Below are positions 21,511 through 29,311 of a DNA stretch of 64,000 nucleotides, in pieces (the first letter of the stretch is position 1; each line of letters starts with the position of its first letter). Both the position numbers and the translations under genes were made by a program. The notes beneath the pieces are model-generated. The model searched no databases, had not been told where the DNA came from, and saw only the letters and a program-made list of their open reading frames with translations. This stretch comes from Halomonas campaniensis (GTDB lineage Bacteria; Pseudomonadota; Gammaproteobacteria; Pseudomonadales; Halomonadaceae), in NCBI RefSeq assembly GCF_014193375.1, contig NZ_JACHZF010000007.1:62001-126000 (forward strand), in the 5' to 3' direction.

Positions 21511-22293
21511 TCAGCGGTCGGCGGTCAGGCAGCGGTCCCGGCCGTTGCGCTTGGCCTCCAGCAGGGCCTGGTCGGCGCGCTGCAGCGTGGTCAGGTGGCG
21601 CTCGCCGATGCGGTGCTCGCTGATCCCGGCACTCAGCGTCACCGATAGCCGCTCCTCGCAGCTGGTGATGGTGACGGCCGACACGCGCTCGCGCAGCCGC
21701 TCGACGATCCGGCGCGCCTCGTCGAGCCGGGTCTCCGCGAGCAGCAGGATGAACTCCTCGCCGCCCCAGCGTCCGCACAGGTCGGACTCGCGCAGGACCT
21801 CGCGCATGGTGGCGGCGATGGCTACCAGCAGCCGGTCGCCGACGTCGTGGCCATGGCGGTCGTTGATGCTCTTGAAACGGTCGATGTCCAGCAGGGCCAG
21901 GGTATAGGGCCGGCCGGCGGCCTCGAGCTGGCGAAGCCGCTCGTCGATCAGTCGACGGTTGGCCAGCTGGGTGAGGGGGTCGTGGGTGGAGGCCTGGTGG
22001 AGCGCCTGGTTGCGCTCGCGCATCATCGCCTGGTAGCCATCGGAGATGCGCGACAGCTTCTGCTGGCGGCGCAGGCTGCGCTCGTAGCGCTTCTGGGTGA
22101 CCTGGCGCGCCTCCAGGGCCAGCTGCTGGTAGCGGTCGGAGATGCTGATCAGGCGCTCCAGCTGATGCTGCTGGCTGCGGTATTGGGCGGCGAGGGCCTC
22201 CAGCACCTCGTGGAGGGGGTGGCCGGCATGGTCTGGCTCCGCCAGCAGCGCCTCGACCCGCTCGAGCAGCGCCTGCTCGTCCCGGCGTGTCAT
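21511..22293 (-). CDS. siaD: SiaD-type diguanylate cyclase
   Basis: A 260-residue protein with a helical N-terminal part (residues 1-100) and a GGDEF domain with the active motif GGEEF near residue 190. An inhibitory RxxD site (RESD) lies five residues before it. It makes c-di-GMP from GTP. The start at 22293 is chosen because its ATG overlaps the stop of the upstream gene (ATGA). In Pseudomonas aeruginosa SiaD is switched on by binding unphosphorylated SiaC and promotes aggregation and biofilm; the matching gene order here supports the same role. The last gene of the operon. Confidence 0.9.
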   Translation of the reverse strand: MTRRDEQALLERVEALLAEPDHAGHPLHEVLEALAAQYRSQQHQLERLISISDRYQQLALEARQVTQKRYERSLRRQQKLSRISDGYQAMMRERNQALHQASTHDPLTQLANRRLIDERLRQLEAAGRPYTLALLDIDRFKSINDRHGHDVGDRLLVAIAATMREVLRESDLCGRWGGEEFILLLAETRLDEARRIVERLRERVSAVTITSCEERLSVTLSAGISEHRIGERHLTTLQRADQALLEAKRNGRDRCLTADR

Positions 22294-22688
22294 GCCGGCG
22301 CCGCCGTCGGGGTGATGGCGAAGGGGTAGCTGCAGTCCTCCCGGAACTCGTCGGCCAGCTCGGCGATGCGCTCGTTGCGGGGGTCGTAGCGCCACTCGAC
22401 GGAGACCTCGCGGCCCTCGCCGTGGGCCTCCTCGAGCAGGTCGAAGATATCCATCATCGCCTTCACCGAGCTGGTGTTGAGGTAGACCAGCGCCAGGGAG
22501 AGGTGCAGCGGCCGTGCCTCCTCCTCGAGGTAGCGGCGCACCCAGTCGATCACCTGGTCGAAGAGTTCATAGGAGTTCTCGGGGTAGGAGTCGCCCTGCA
22601 TCGCCAGCCGGCCTGCCTGCCAGCTGCTCTGGATGGCCGGTGTCGACTGGCTGCCGGGAATGTCGAGGTCTTGCGTCATGGTGATCAT
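22290..22688 (-). CDS. siaC: SiaC-type phospho-switch protein (DUF1987)
   Basis: A 132-residue protein of the SiaC/DUF1987 family. The segment VYLNTSSVKAMMDIFDLLE near residues 68-86 carries the Thr (about residue 72) equivalent to the phosphorylated Thr of P. aeruginosa SiaC. In that system SiaB phosphorylates it, SiaA removes the phosphate, and the unphosphorylated form activates SiaD. The start is the first of two close ATGs, with GAGGGG 4 nt upstream; the second, three codons later, is an alternative. It overlaps siaD by 4 bp and follows siaB by 8 bp. Confidence 0.9.
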   Translation of the reverse strand: MITMTQDLDIPGSQSTPAIQSSWQAGRLAMQGDSYPENSYELFDQVIDWVRRYLEEEARPLHLSLALVYLNTSSVKAMMDIFDLLEEAHGEGREVSVEWRYDPRNERIAELADEFREDCSYPFAITPTAAPA

Positions 22689-22696
22689 GGTACCCC

Positions 22697-23230
22697 TCAG
22701 ATGGTAGCGGTCAGGCTAAAGAAACCCTGCCCGTCGGGCAATGCCTGCAGCGAGGCCTGCAGGGGGCGAGAGGTCTTGCGGGCCATGTCCAGCAGCCCCA
22801 GGCCGGCGCCGCTGCCGCCCTCGGGCTCGCGGGGGCGACGCAGCTGCTGCTTGTAGGCGGCCTTGAGCTCGGCGCGGTCCAGCGGCCCCAGCGCCTCGAC
22901 CGTGCGCACCAGGCGCTCGCCGTCGGCCAGCTCGACCAGGTTGCCCGCCGAGATCAGGTAGCGCCCCTCGGCGTCCCTGGCCACCGCCACCGTGGCCGAG
23001 GCCTGGGCCTCGTCGTAGCCCCGCTGACGGGCATAGTGGCGAATGTTCTGGGTCATCTCGATGTACACGGCGAACACGTCCATGGCGGCCGACGGGGTCG
23101 CCTGCTGGGTGTCCAGGTAGTTGCGCAGCGCCTTGCCGATCTCCTCGATCAGGCTGCGCGAGATGGGGCCGTTGAAGCACAGCATGATGCGGTCGCGCTG
23201 GTAGCTCTCGCGCATGCTCAGCAGGTCCAT
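22697..23230 (-). CDS. siaB: SiaB-type protein kinase (DUF6272)
   Basis: A 177-residue protein matching SiaB, a HATPase-like kinase that phosphorylates SiaC. YIEMTQNIRHYARQRG near residue 57-72 looks like the N-box of an anti-sigma-type ATPase, and GSGAGLGLLDMARKT near 145 the glycine-rich nucleotide lid. The start at 23230 has GAGGAG upstream. It sits 9 bp after the SiaA stop codon. Assigned from these motifs and the operon order A-B-C-D. Confidence 0.87.
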   Translation of the reverse strand: MDLLSMRESYQRDRIMLCFNGPISRSLIEEIGKALRNYLDTQQATPSAAMDVFAVYIEMTQNIRHYARQRGYDEAQASATVAVARDAEGRYLISAGNLVELADGERLVRTVEALGPLDRAELKAAYKQQLRRPREPEGGSGAGLGLLDMARKTSRPLQASLQALPDGQGFFSLTATI

Positions 23231-23239
23231 GGGCTCTCC

Positions 23240-25291
23240 TCAGCGGGTGTCTCCCGTCTCCTCGGGTGGCAGGGGGGAAGCGGCAGCAGGGGCCTCCGGC
23301 TCGAGGCGGAAGGCCAGCAGCGTGATGTCGTCGCGCTGGGGAAGCTCCCCCTGGTGGGCACGCAGGGCCGCCTCGTAGGCCGCCATCTGCTGCTCGAGGG
23401 GCCTGGCGGCCTGGTCCAGCAGCAGCGCCCGGAAGCGGCGGTTGCCGAAGCCGAAGCCGTCGCTGCCGCCGGCCTGGTCGAGGAAACCGTCGCTGCACAG
23501 GGTATAGGTCCAGCCGGGGCGCAGCGGCGCCACCCGGTTCTCGTAGCGGGCCGGCCGGCGATGGCCGAGGGCGCGGCGGTGGCCGGCCAGAATCTCCAGG
23601 CGCTCGCCGTCGCTGGCATGCAGGTCGATCTTGGCCCCGGCGTAGGTCAGCGTGCCGGCGGCGGGATCGACCCACGCCAGGCCGATGTCCATGCTGGTGG
23701 CGATGGAGGCGGGCAGCTGCTCCCGGGGCAGCAGCGTCCGGCCCTGGCGGTCGATCTCGCCGAGCAGGGCGGCCGGGTCCTGGGCGCCCTCCTGGGCGAG
23801 GGCGTGGTCGATGATGGCGCGGGCGAGCATGGTCATCATGGCCCCCGGCACGCCGTGCCCGGCGCAGTCCACGATGCCCAGCAGGTACCCGCGCTCGGTG
23901 GCGCGGAAGACATAGAAGTCGCCGCCCACCACATCGCGGGGCTTCCAGAGCACCGCGTAGCGATGCCGCAGGTGCTGCTCGAGGGCGTCGTCGGGCAGGA
24001 TCGCCTGCTGGATGATGCTGGCGTACTGGATGGAGGCCTCGAGCTGGCGGTGGGCCGACAGCATCTGCGCATGAGCCTCCTCCAGGGCCTGGGTGCGCTG
24101 GCGGACCTGCCCCTCGAGGTCGCGGGTGTAGTGCTCCACCCGGCGCGCCATATGGGAGAAGGAGCGCGAGAGCTCGCCGATCTCGTCATGCCGTTCGGTG
24201 GGCAGCCGCGAGCGGTAGTGCCCCTCGGCGATGGCCTGGGCGGAGCGCTTCAGGTGGTGCAGCGGGGCGAGGATCAGGCGATGGGTGCTGTAGGCGAAGC
24301 TGGCCATCAGCAGCGCCAGCAGCAGGCCGAAGGCCAGCACCAGGGGCCAGAGCCAGCGCCCCTCGAGGAGCGGGGCGGCCTGGAGGTCCAGGGCCGTGAC
24401 CAGCAGCCACTGGAGTTCCGGCAGGTAACCCACGCTCATCAGCCGGGGGGCTCCCTCCAGCTCGGCCTCCAGGGAGACCACGGTGCCGGGACGGCGCATG
24501 GCGTCGTGCATGGCCCGGCGCAGCGGCTCCCGGTCGCTCTCGCCGACCATGGCCTGGATCCGCTGTCCGGCGCCCGCCTCCTGGGGGTTGCGGCCCGAAT
24601 CGAGGGCGATGCGGGCGCTGTCGGGATGCACCTTGAGGGTGCCGCGGGCGTCGACCAGCATCGGGGTCATGCCGGGCGGCGGGCTGCCGAGGAAGCGCCG
24701 GATGAACTGCTGCAGGTCGATGCCGCCGCCGGCCAGGCCCAGCAGGGCGCCGTTGTCCATCACCTTGACGTTGATCCAGACCATGGCCCGCTCGAGGGCC
24801 CGGTCGGTGCCGACGTTGATGTCGTAGGTGGAGGTGCTGCCCATGGTAGCGAAGTACCAGGCATCGTCGGGGGCCTCCGGCGAGAGGCGGTAGCGCGGAT
24901 CCGCCCCGTTGTCCCGGGAGCCGTCGCCGAGGTAGTAGTCCCCGGAGGCATGGTCGACGACGAAGTAGGCGCGGCTGGCGAAGTGCTGGCGGAAGCCCTC
25001 GGCCTCGGCGAGGAATCGTGCCTGGCGCGCCGGGTCGTCCGGTGCGCGCAGCCATTCCCGGGTCACCACCGAGTCGGCGAAGCGCCGGGAGAGGGCGAGC
25101 TCCCGCGTCACGGGCGCGGTCACCCGCTGCATCTGCAGCAGGGTGTACTGCTCGGCGTAGGCACCGGCGAAGTGGTCGCGTACCTCGGCGACCGCCTTCC
25201 AGCCGATCAGCCCGGCCGGAATCAGTGCCAGCAGGCAGGCCAGCAGCAGGAAGCTGACCGATTTTCCGCGCAGGCCGAGTCGTGCTGCCAT
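23240..25291 (-). CDS. siaA: SiaA-type membrane PP2C phosphatase
   Basis: A 683-residue membrane sensor phosphatase. Order: TM helix (about residues 13-31), a periplasmic Cache-like sensor (about 38-290, with HASGDYYLGDGS), second TM helix (about 300-322), HAMP (about 320-375), a coiled coil (EGQVRQRTQALEEAHAQM), and a SpoIIE/PP2C phosphatase domain with VVGGDFYVF and DCAGHGVPGAMMTM carrying metal-binding Asp residues. In Pseudomonas it dephosphorylates SiaC and so turns on c-di-GMP synthesis. The start at 25291 gives a short cytoplasmic N-terminus before TM1. It heads the siaABCD operon. Confidence 0.9.
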   Translation of the reverse strand: MAARLGLRGKSVSFLLLACLLALIPAGLIGWKAVAEVRDHFAGAYAEQYTLLQMQRVTAPVTRELALSRRFADSVVTREWLRAPDDPARQARFLAEAEGFRQHFASRAYFVVDHASGDYYLGDGSRDNGADPRYRLSPEAPDDAWYFATMGSTSTYDINVGTDRALERAMVWINVKVMDNGALLGLAGGGIDLQQFIRRFLGSPPPGMTPMLVDARGTLKVHPDSARIALDSGRNPQEAGAGQRIQAMVGESDREPLRRAMHDAMRRPGTVVSLEAELEGAPRLMSVGYLPELQWLLVTALDLQAAPLLEGRWLWPLVLAFGLLLALLMASFAYSTHRLILAPLHHLKRSAQAIAEGHYRSRLPTERHDEIGELSRSFSHMARRVEHYTRDLEGQVRQRTQALEEAHAQMLSAHRQLEASIQYASIIQQAILPDDALEQHLRHRYAVLWKPRDVVGGDFYVFRATERGYLLGIVDCAGHGVPGAMMTMLARAIIDHALAQEGAQDPAALLGEIDRQGRTLLPREQLPASIATSMDIGLAWVDPAAGTLTYAGAKIDLHASDGERLEILAGHRRALGHRRPARYENRVAPLRPGWTYTLCSDGFLDQAGGSDGFGFGNRRFRALLLDQAARPLEQQMAAYEAALRAHQGELPQRDDITLLAFRLEPEAPAAASPLPPEETGDTR

Positions 25292-25336
25292 GGCATCCGG
25301 GTCCCGTGGAGGCTGGGTTGCATGATCCCCAACCTT

Positions 25337-25353
25337 GTCACAATGCGTCACAA
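25337..25353. repeat. Tandem GTCACAA heptamers upstream of siaA
   Basis: GTCACAA occurs at 25337-25343 and 25347-25353, exactly one helical turn apart, about 46 bp before the siaA start. A third copy is at 25501-25507 in the same gap. Direct repeats on one helix face suggest a binding site; the factor is unknown. Confidence 0.35.
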
Positions 25354-25511
25354 AGGGCGATGGCCTGGCCGCCGGACGCCTCAACGCAGCCGACATTGCC
25401 GACTTCGCCCCCCATGCCGGGTAAGCCGATCTCCTACACGGGATGGCGGCGAGAGCGACTTGATGCCCGAGTCGATGGGCGGCTGGCTCGGATTGACCGG
25501 GTCACAACGAG

Positions 25512-25542
25512 CCGGCCCCGGTGGGGTCTCCACCGGGGCCGG
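25512..25542 (-). terminator. Hairpin terminator after rnb
   Basis: CCGGCCCCGGTGG and CCACCGGGGCCGG form a 13-bp stem with a 5-nt loop, 37 bp beyond the rnb stop. The exit side in that direction contains TCGTTGT, a weak T-tract. Confidence 0.6.
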
Positions 25543-25579
25543 ATCGCTGTTGCGTGGTCCTGGGGCGGCGCCCCCGCCG

Positions 25580-27520
25580 TCACTCGGTGGGGCGTCCCAC
25601 CAGCGAGCGGGTCTCCTCGCGGGCCTCGGTCAGCGCCACGCGGATATGGTCGCCGAGCTTGAAGCGCTCCTCGCCCTCCACCTGGATGCGGCCCTCCTTG
25701 TCGTCGATCACCACCTTGTCGCGGTCGCTGTGCATCAGCGGGGCGGGGATGAAGGCGGTGGCGCCGTTGGCGGTCAGGCGCACCCGCATGCCGCCCCGGT
25801 TGATGGCGATGATCTCGGCGTCGAAGGCCTCCTGGGCCTCGGCGGCCGGGCTCAGGTAGCGCACGTAGAGCCAGTCCTTGACGTCGCGCTCGGCCATGCG
25901 GTTGAGCCGGCGGCGTTCGGTGAGCTGCTCGGTGAGCTCGAGGCTGGCCTCGGCCGGCGCCTGCTCGCCCTTGAGCACCCGCTTGATCAGGCGGTGGTTG
26001 ACCATGTCGCCGTACTTGCGGATCGGCGAGGTCCAGGTGGCGTAGGCCGGCAGGCCGAGGCCGAAGTGGGGGCCGGGCCGGGCCGACATGCTGGTGAAGC
26101 CCTGGAAGCGGCGCAGGCGCACATCGAGCCAGGGGTCGTCGCGACCCTCCAGCTCGCGCTTCAGCTCGGTGTAGCGGGACAGCTCGGTGAGCTGCTCGCG
26201 CTCCACCTGGATGTCCTGGCTGGCGAGGAACTCCTGGGCCGCCTCGGCCTTCTCGGGCTCGAAGGCGCGATGCACGTTGAAGATGCCGTGGCCCACGTGC
26301 CTGGCGAGCAGGTCGGCGCAGCAGGCGTTGGCCGCGATCATCGACTCCTCGATCATGCGGTTGGCGATGCGCCGCTCCTCGGTGCGGATGTCCAGCACGT
26401 TGCCGGCCTCGTCCAGGTCGAAGACGTAGTCGGGACGGTCCTTGAACACCAGCGCATGCTCGGCGCGCCAGGCGCTGCGGGCCTCGGTGAGGTCGCGCAG
26501 GGCCTTGAGCTGCCCGGCGATCGCCTCGTCCGGGGCCCAGTCGCCCTGGCCCTCCAGCCAGTCGGAGACGCGGTCATAGGCCAGCTTGGCGTGGGACTGC
26601 GCGGTGGCCGCGAAGAAGCGATAGTCGCCCAGGCTGCCGTCGGCGTGCACGGTGAGGGTGCAGGCCAGCACCGGGCGCTCCTTGCCCTCCCACAGCGAGC
26701 AGAGGTCGTCGGCCAGCTGCTCGGGCAGCATGGTGACGTTCTGGCCCGGCAGGTAGACGGTGAAGGCCCGGGTGCGCGCCTCCAGGTCCGCCGCGTGGCC
26801 CTCCTCGACGTAGGCGGTGGGGTCGGCGATGGCCACGCTCAGGTTCCAGCCGCCATCCTCGCGGGAAACGATGCGCAGGGCATCGTCCATGTCGCGGGTC
26901 TTCTCGCTATCGATGGTGAAGAAGGGCTCGGCGGTGAGGTCCTCGCGCTCGAGGCCCTCGTCGAGCAGCGGCCAGTCGTCGCCGGCATCCGGGCACTCCT
27001 GCTCCAGAGCGTGGCGGGCCAGGGTGACCCGCCATGGCACGGCGGGGTCGTCGGCCTTGGCCACCAGCTCGTCGATCTGGGTGAAGAAGGCGCGGTCATC
27101 GGGCTTGAGGGGATGACGCACCAGGCGGGCCACCACCCAGTCGCCGTCGGCGATGCTCGCCTCGTCCAGGCTGCGCTTGATGCGCGCCTTCAGGACATTC
27201 TTGATCGAGGGGTGGTCGGGCACCACGGCGAGACGCCCCTCGCGGAGCTGGACGCGAGCGATGAAGCGCGACAGCCCGGCTTCGATCAGGGTGTCGGGCT
27301 CGGCGCTCTTCTTGTCGCCCTCCTCGTGGACGACCGCCTGGACACGATCGCCGTGCAGCACCTGCTTCATCGCGGGGGGCGGCACGAAATAGGAGTCGCC
27401 CTCGTCGGTCTCGAGGAAGCCGAAGGCCTTCTGGGTGGCCTTGATCACCCCCTCGACGCGGGGCGTGGTCTCGCGGATCTGTTGCTTGAGCTGGGCAAGC
27501 AGGGCGTTGTTCTGCAGCAT
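25580..27520 (-). CDS. rnb: Exoribonuclease II
   Basis: A 646-residue RNase II-type 3'-5' exoribonuclease that degrades single-stranded RNA. It has N-terminal cold-shock domains (about residues 15-160), the RNB catalytic domain with metal-binding Asp residues in SEKTRDMDDAL near 205-215, TSPIRKYGDMVNHRLI near 480, and a C-terminal S1 domain. Length is typical (E. coli 644). The start at 27520 gives the normal MLQNN-type N-terminus; the in-frame region upstream is not family-like. Monocistronic. Confidence 0.93.
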   Translation of the reverse strand: MLQNNALLAQLKQQIRETTPRVEGVIKATQKAFGFLETDEGDSYFVPPPAMKQVLHGDRVQAVVHEEGDKKSAEPDTLIEAGLSRFIARVQLREGRLAVVPDHPSIKNVLKARIKRSLDEASIADGDWVVARLVRHPLKPDDRAFFTQIDELVAKADDPAVPWRVTLARHALEQECPDAGDDWPLLDEGLEREDLTAEPFFTIDSEKTRDMDDALRIVSREDGGWNLSVAIADPTAYVEEGHAADLEARTRAFTVYLPGQNVTMLPEQLADDLCSLWEGKERPVLACTLTVHADGSLGDYRFFAATAQSHAKLAYDRVSDWLEGQGDWAPDEAIAGQLKALRDLTEARSAWRAEHALVFKDRPDYVFDLDEAGNVLDIRTEERRIANRMIEESMIAANACCADLLARHVGHGIFNVHRAFEPEKAEAAQEFLASQDIQVEREQLTELSRYTELKRELEGRDDPWLDVRLRRFQGFTSMSARPGPHFGLGLPAYATWTSPIRKYGDMVNHRLIKRVLKGEQAPAEASLELTEQLTERRRLNRMAERDVKDWLYVRYLSPAAEAQEAFDAEIIAINRGGMRVRLTANGATAFIPAPLMHSDRDKVVIDDKEGRIQVEGEERFKLGDHIRVALTEAREETRSLVGRPTE

Positions 27521-27676
27521 GGTCACGATCGGGTGGCGGGAGTAGGGGGCCACTATACGGATTCCCTGGCCCGGGGCCAAACGCCGGGCGTGCGCCCCAT
27601 GGGGAATCAGCGGCTTGCGTCGGGATGGTTCGCCGACGCTGGTGCCGGGGCCGGGTCATCCGGCCGTGCCGGAACG

Positions 27677-27704
27677 CCGACGGCGCCCCGCGGGGCGCCG
27701 TCGG
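27677..27704 (-). terminator. Hairpin terminator after the universal stress protein
   Basis: CCGACGGCGCCCC pairs with GGGGCGCCGTCGG, a 13-bp stem that starts 18 bp beyond the stop codon of the leftward usp gene. No clear T-run follows. Confidence 0.6.
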
Positions 27705-27722
27705 TGGGTGGGGGGACGGGGG

Positions 27723-28166
27723 TCAGCGCACGGTGATGACGGTGCACTCGGCGGTGTGAGCCACCTTGTGGGAGACGCTGCCGACCACGAAGCCCTGCAG
27801 GTCGCTGAGGCCGCGGCTGCCCATGACGATGGCGTCCACGCCACGGCGGCGTGACTCGCTGAGAATGGTGCGGGCCGGATCGCCCTGGCCGATCACCGTC
27901 TCGATGTTGGTGGCCCCCTGCTCGCGGGCGGCCTCGGCGGCACGGCTCATCACCAGCTTGCCGGCTTCCTCGCGCTCCTCGCGGGAGGCCTCGATGGCGA
28001 TGGCGCCGATGCCCCAGACCAGGGTGGTCTCGTGGGCGAGCTCCTCGGGGATGTGCACCAGGTGCAGCGTGCAGCCCTCCTCCTGGCGGGCCAGCTGGCA
28101 GGCCACGGAGAGGGCCTTCTGGGCATGCTCGGAGCCGTCGACGGGGACCAGGATGGACTTGAACAT
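27723..28166 (-). CDS. Universal stress protein, UspA family
   Basis: A 147-residue single Usp domain. The start MFKSILVPVDGSEHAQKAL holds the conserved Asp that contacts ATP, and the C-terminal GSRGLSDLQGFVVGSVSHKV fits the G-2x-G-9x-G(S/T) nucleotide-binding pattern, so it is of the ATP-binding class. Such proteins help cells survive starvation, salt or oxidative stress. It is monocistronic between rnb and ycjXF. The specific paralogue cannot be named. Confidence 0.9.
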   Translation of the reverse strand: MFKSILVPVDGSEHAQKALSVACQLARQEEGCTLHLVHIPEELAHETTLVWGIGAIAIEASREEREEAGKLVMSRAAEAAREQGATNIETVIGQGDPARTILSESRRRGVDAIVMGSRGLSDLQGFVVGSVSHKVAHTAECTVITVR

Positions 28167-28258
28167 GGCGGACTTCCTTGATGGGTTGGATGGACGATGC
28201 CTTGATCCTAGCGCTTCGGGGACGGGCTGTCATGACCCCGGTCAAGTCGCCGCGGGGC

Positions 28259-29311
28259 TCAGCGCCGCGCATCCGGCGAGTCGCGGCTCTCCAGCCGACG
28301 CAGCTGCTGCCAGAGTTCGCTGCGCAGGTCGCTCATGCGCGGGGCCTCCTGGGTCGTGAAGGGCAGCGGGCGGGTCAGGCGCTGGGTGCGCAATCCCAGG
28401 CGAGCGCTGAGCAGGCCGATGCCCAGCCCCTGGCCGGCCCGCGCCGAGATCCGGCCGGCCAGGTTCAGGGAGAGCATGTCCATGCCCGCCTCGCCGGCCA
28501 TCTCGGTGGCCCCGGCGAAGGCCATCTGGTGGAGCACGCTGCGCAGCAGCCGGATCCGCCCCGCATAGCCCAGCTCCAGTCCGTAGAGCCGACAGAGGCG
28601 GTCGATCATCGCCAGGCTGCGCCAGGCCACCAGGGCCATGTCCACCAGGGTCAGGGGGCTGACCGCCACCATCACCGCCGTCTCGCCGGACATCCGCGAG
28701 ATCAGCCGGCGCGCCTCCCGGTCGCGGGGGGCGAGCAGGTGGTGGTCCAGTAGCAGCTGGATGTCGCGCCCGTCGTGGTGGGCCTGGCGGGCGGCGAAAA
28801 AGCCCTGCCAGTGGGGGTGATCCTCGTCCAGCCCCAGCCCCTCTCTCAGGGCCTCGGCGGCTGCCATGGCCGCCCGGGTCTCGGCGCCGGGCAGCGCCGC
28901 CAGCCGCTCGCGCAGCCGCTCATGGCGGCGCAGCCGCCGCAGCCGCCACAGCTCGCGCAGCAGGGCGCCACCTCCCAGGCCGAGGGCCAGCAGCAGCAGC
29001 AGGCTCCAGGCGCCCGCCAGCCAGTCGCCGCCCAGGGTTGCCGCCTGCAGGGTCAGCCCGGCCTCCAGGGCACCCAGCCCCAGGGTGCCGCCCAGCAGCA
29101 CCAGCAGCCCCCAGCGCCGTCGCCGGGGAGGGGCCAGGCAGGCGTCCAGGGCATCCGCCGCGGCCTGGTCGTCCGGGCTCGGCAGCGCCTGGCTGGGCAG
29201 GCCGGCGTCGTACGGCTCGGCGGGGCGCGGGTCAGGCGCCTCGGGCCGGTCGTGAGGGGGCTCCTCCAGGGTGAAACGCCGCCCGGGGCGCGGATCGCGG
29301 GGCTCGGTCAT
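28259..29311 (-). CDS. ycjF: YcjF-like inner membrane protein (DUF697/TIGR01620)
   Basis: A 350-residue protein. The N-terminal 90 residues are Pro- and Asp-rich and probably cytoplasmic. Two hydrophobic helices follow at about 95-145 (RRWGLLVLLGGTLGLGALEAG onward), and the C-terminal part contains the DUF697 region (SPLTLVDMALVAWRSLAMID). The start at 29311 overlaps the stop of the upstream ycjX (ATGA). In E. coli ycjX and ycjF are adjacent stress-regulated genes of the phage-shock regulon; the biochemical role is unknown. No psp genes are nearby here. Confidence 0.83.
   Translation of the reverse strand: MTEPRDPRPGRRFTLEEPPHDRPEAPDPRPAEPYDAGLPSQALPSPDDQAAADALDACLAPPRRRRWGLLVLLGGTLGLGALEAGLTLQAATLGGDWLAGAWSLLLLLALGLGGGALLRELWRLRRLRRHERLRERLAALPGAETRAAMAAAEALREGLGLDEDHPHWQGFFAARQAHHDGRDIQLLLDHHLLAPRDREARRLISRMSGETAVMVAVSPLTLVDMALVAWRSLAMIDRLCRLYGLELGYAGRIRLLRSVLHQMAFAGATEMAGEAGMDMLSLNLAGRISARAGQGLGIGLLSARLGLRTQRLTRPLPFTTQEAPRMSDLRSELWQQLRRLESRDSPDARR

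Noticed and set aside
25337-25353. CRP-type site upstream of siaA
   Set aside because: CRP sites are inverted TGTGA/TCACA pairs with a 6-bp spacer. Here the heptamers are direct repeats.
23036-27736. A very long open frame on the plus strand opposite siaA, siaB and rnb
   Set aside because: It has no recognisable domain, low-complexity composition and lies antisense to three well-supported genes. Such open frames are a by-product of high GC codon bias.
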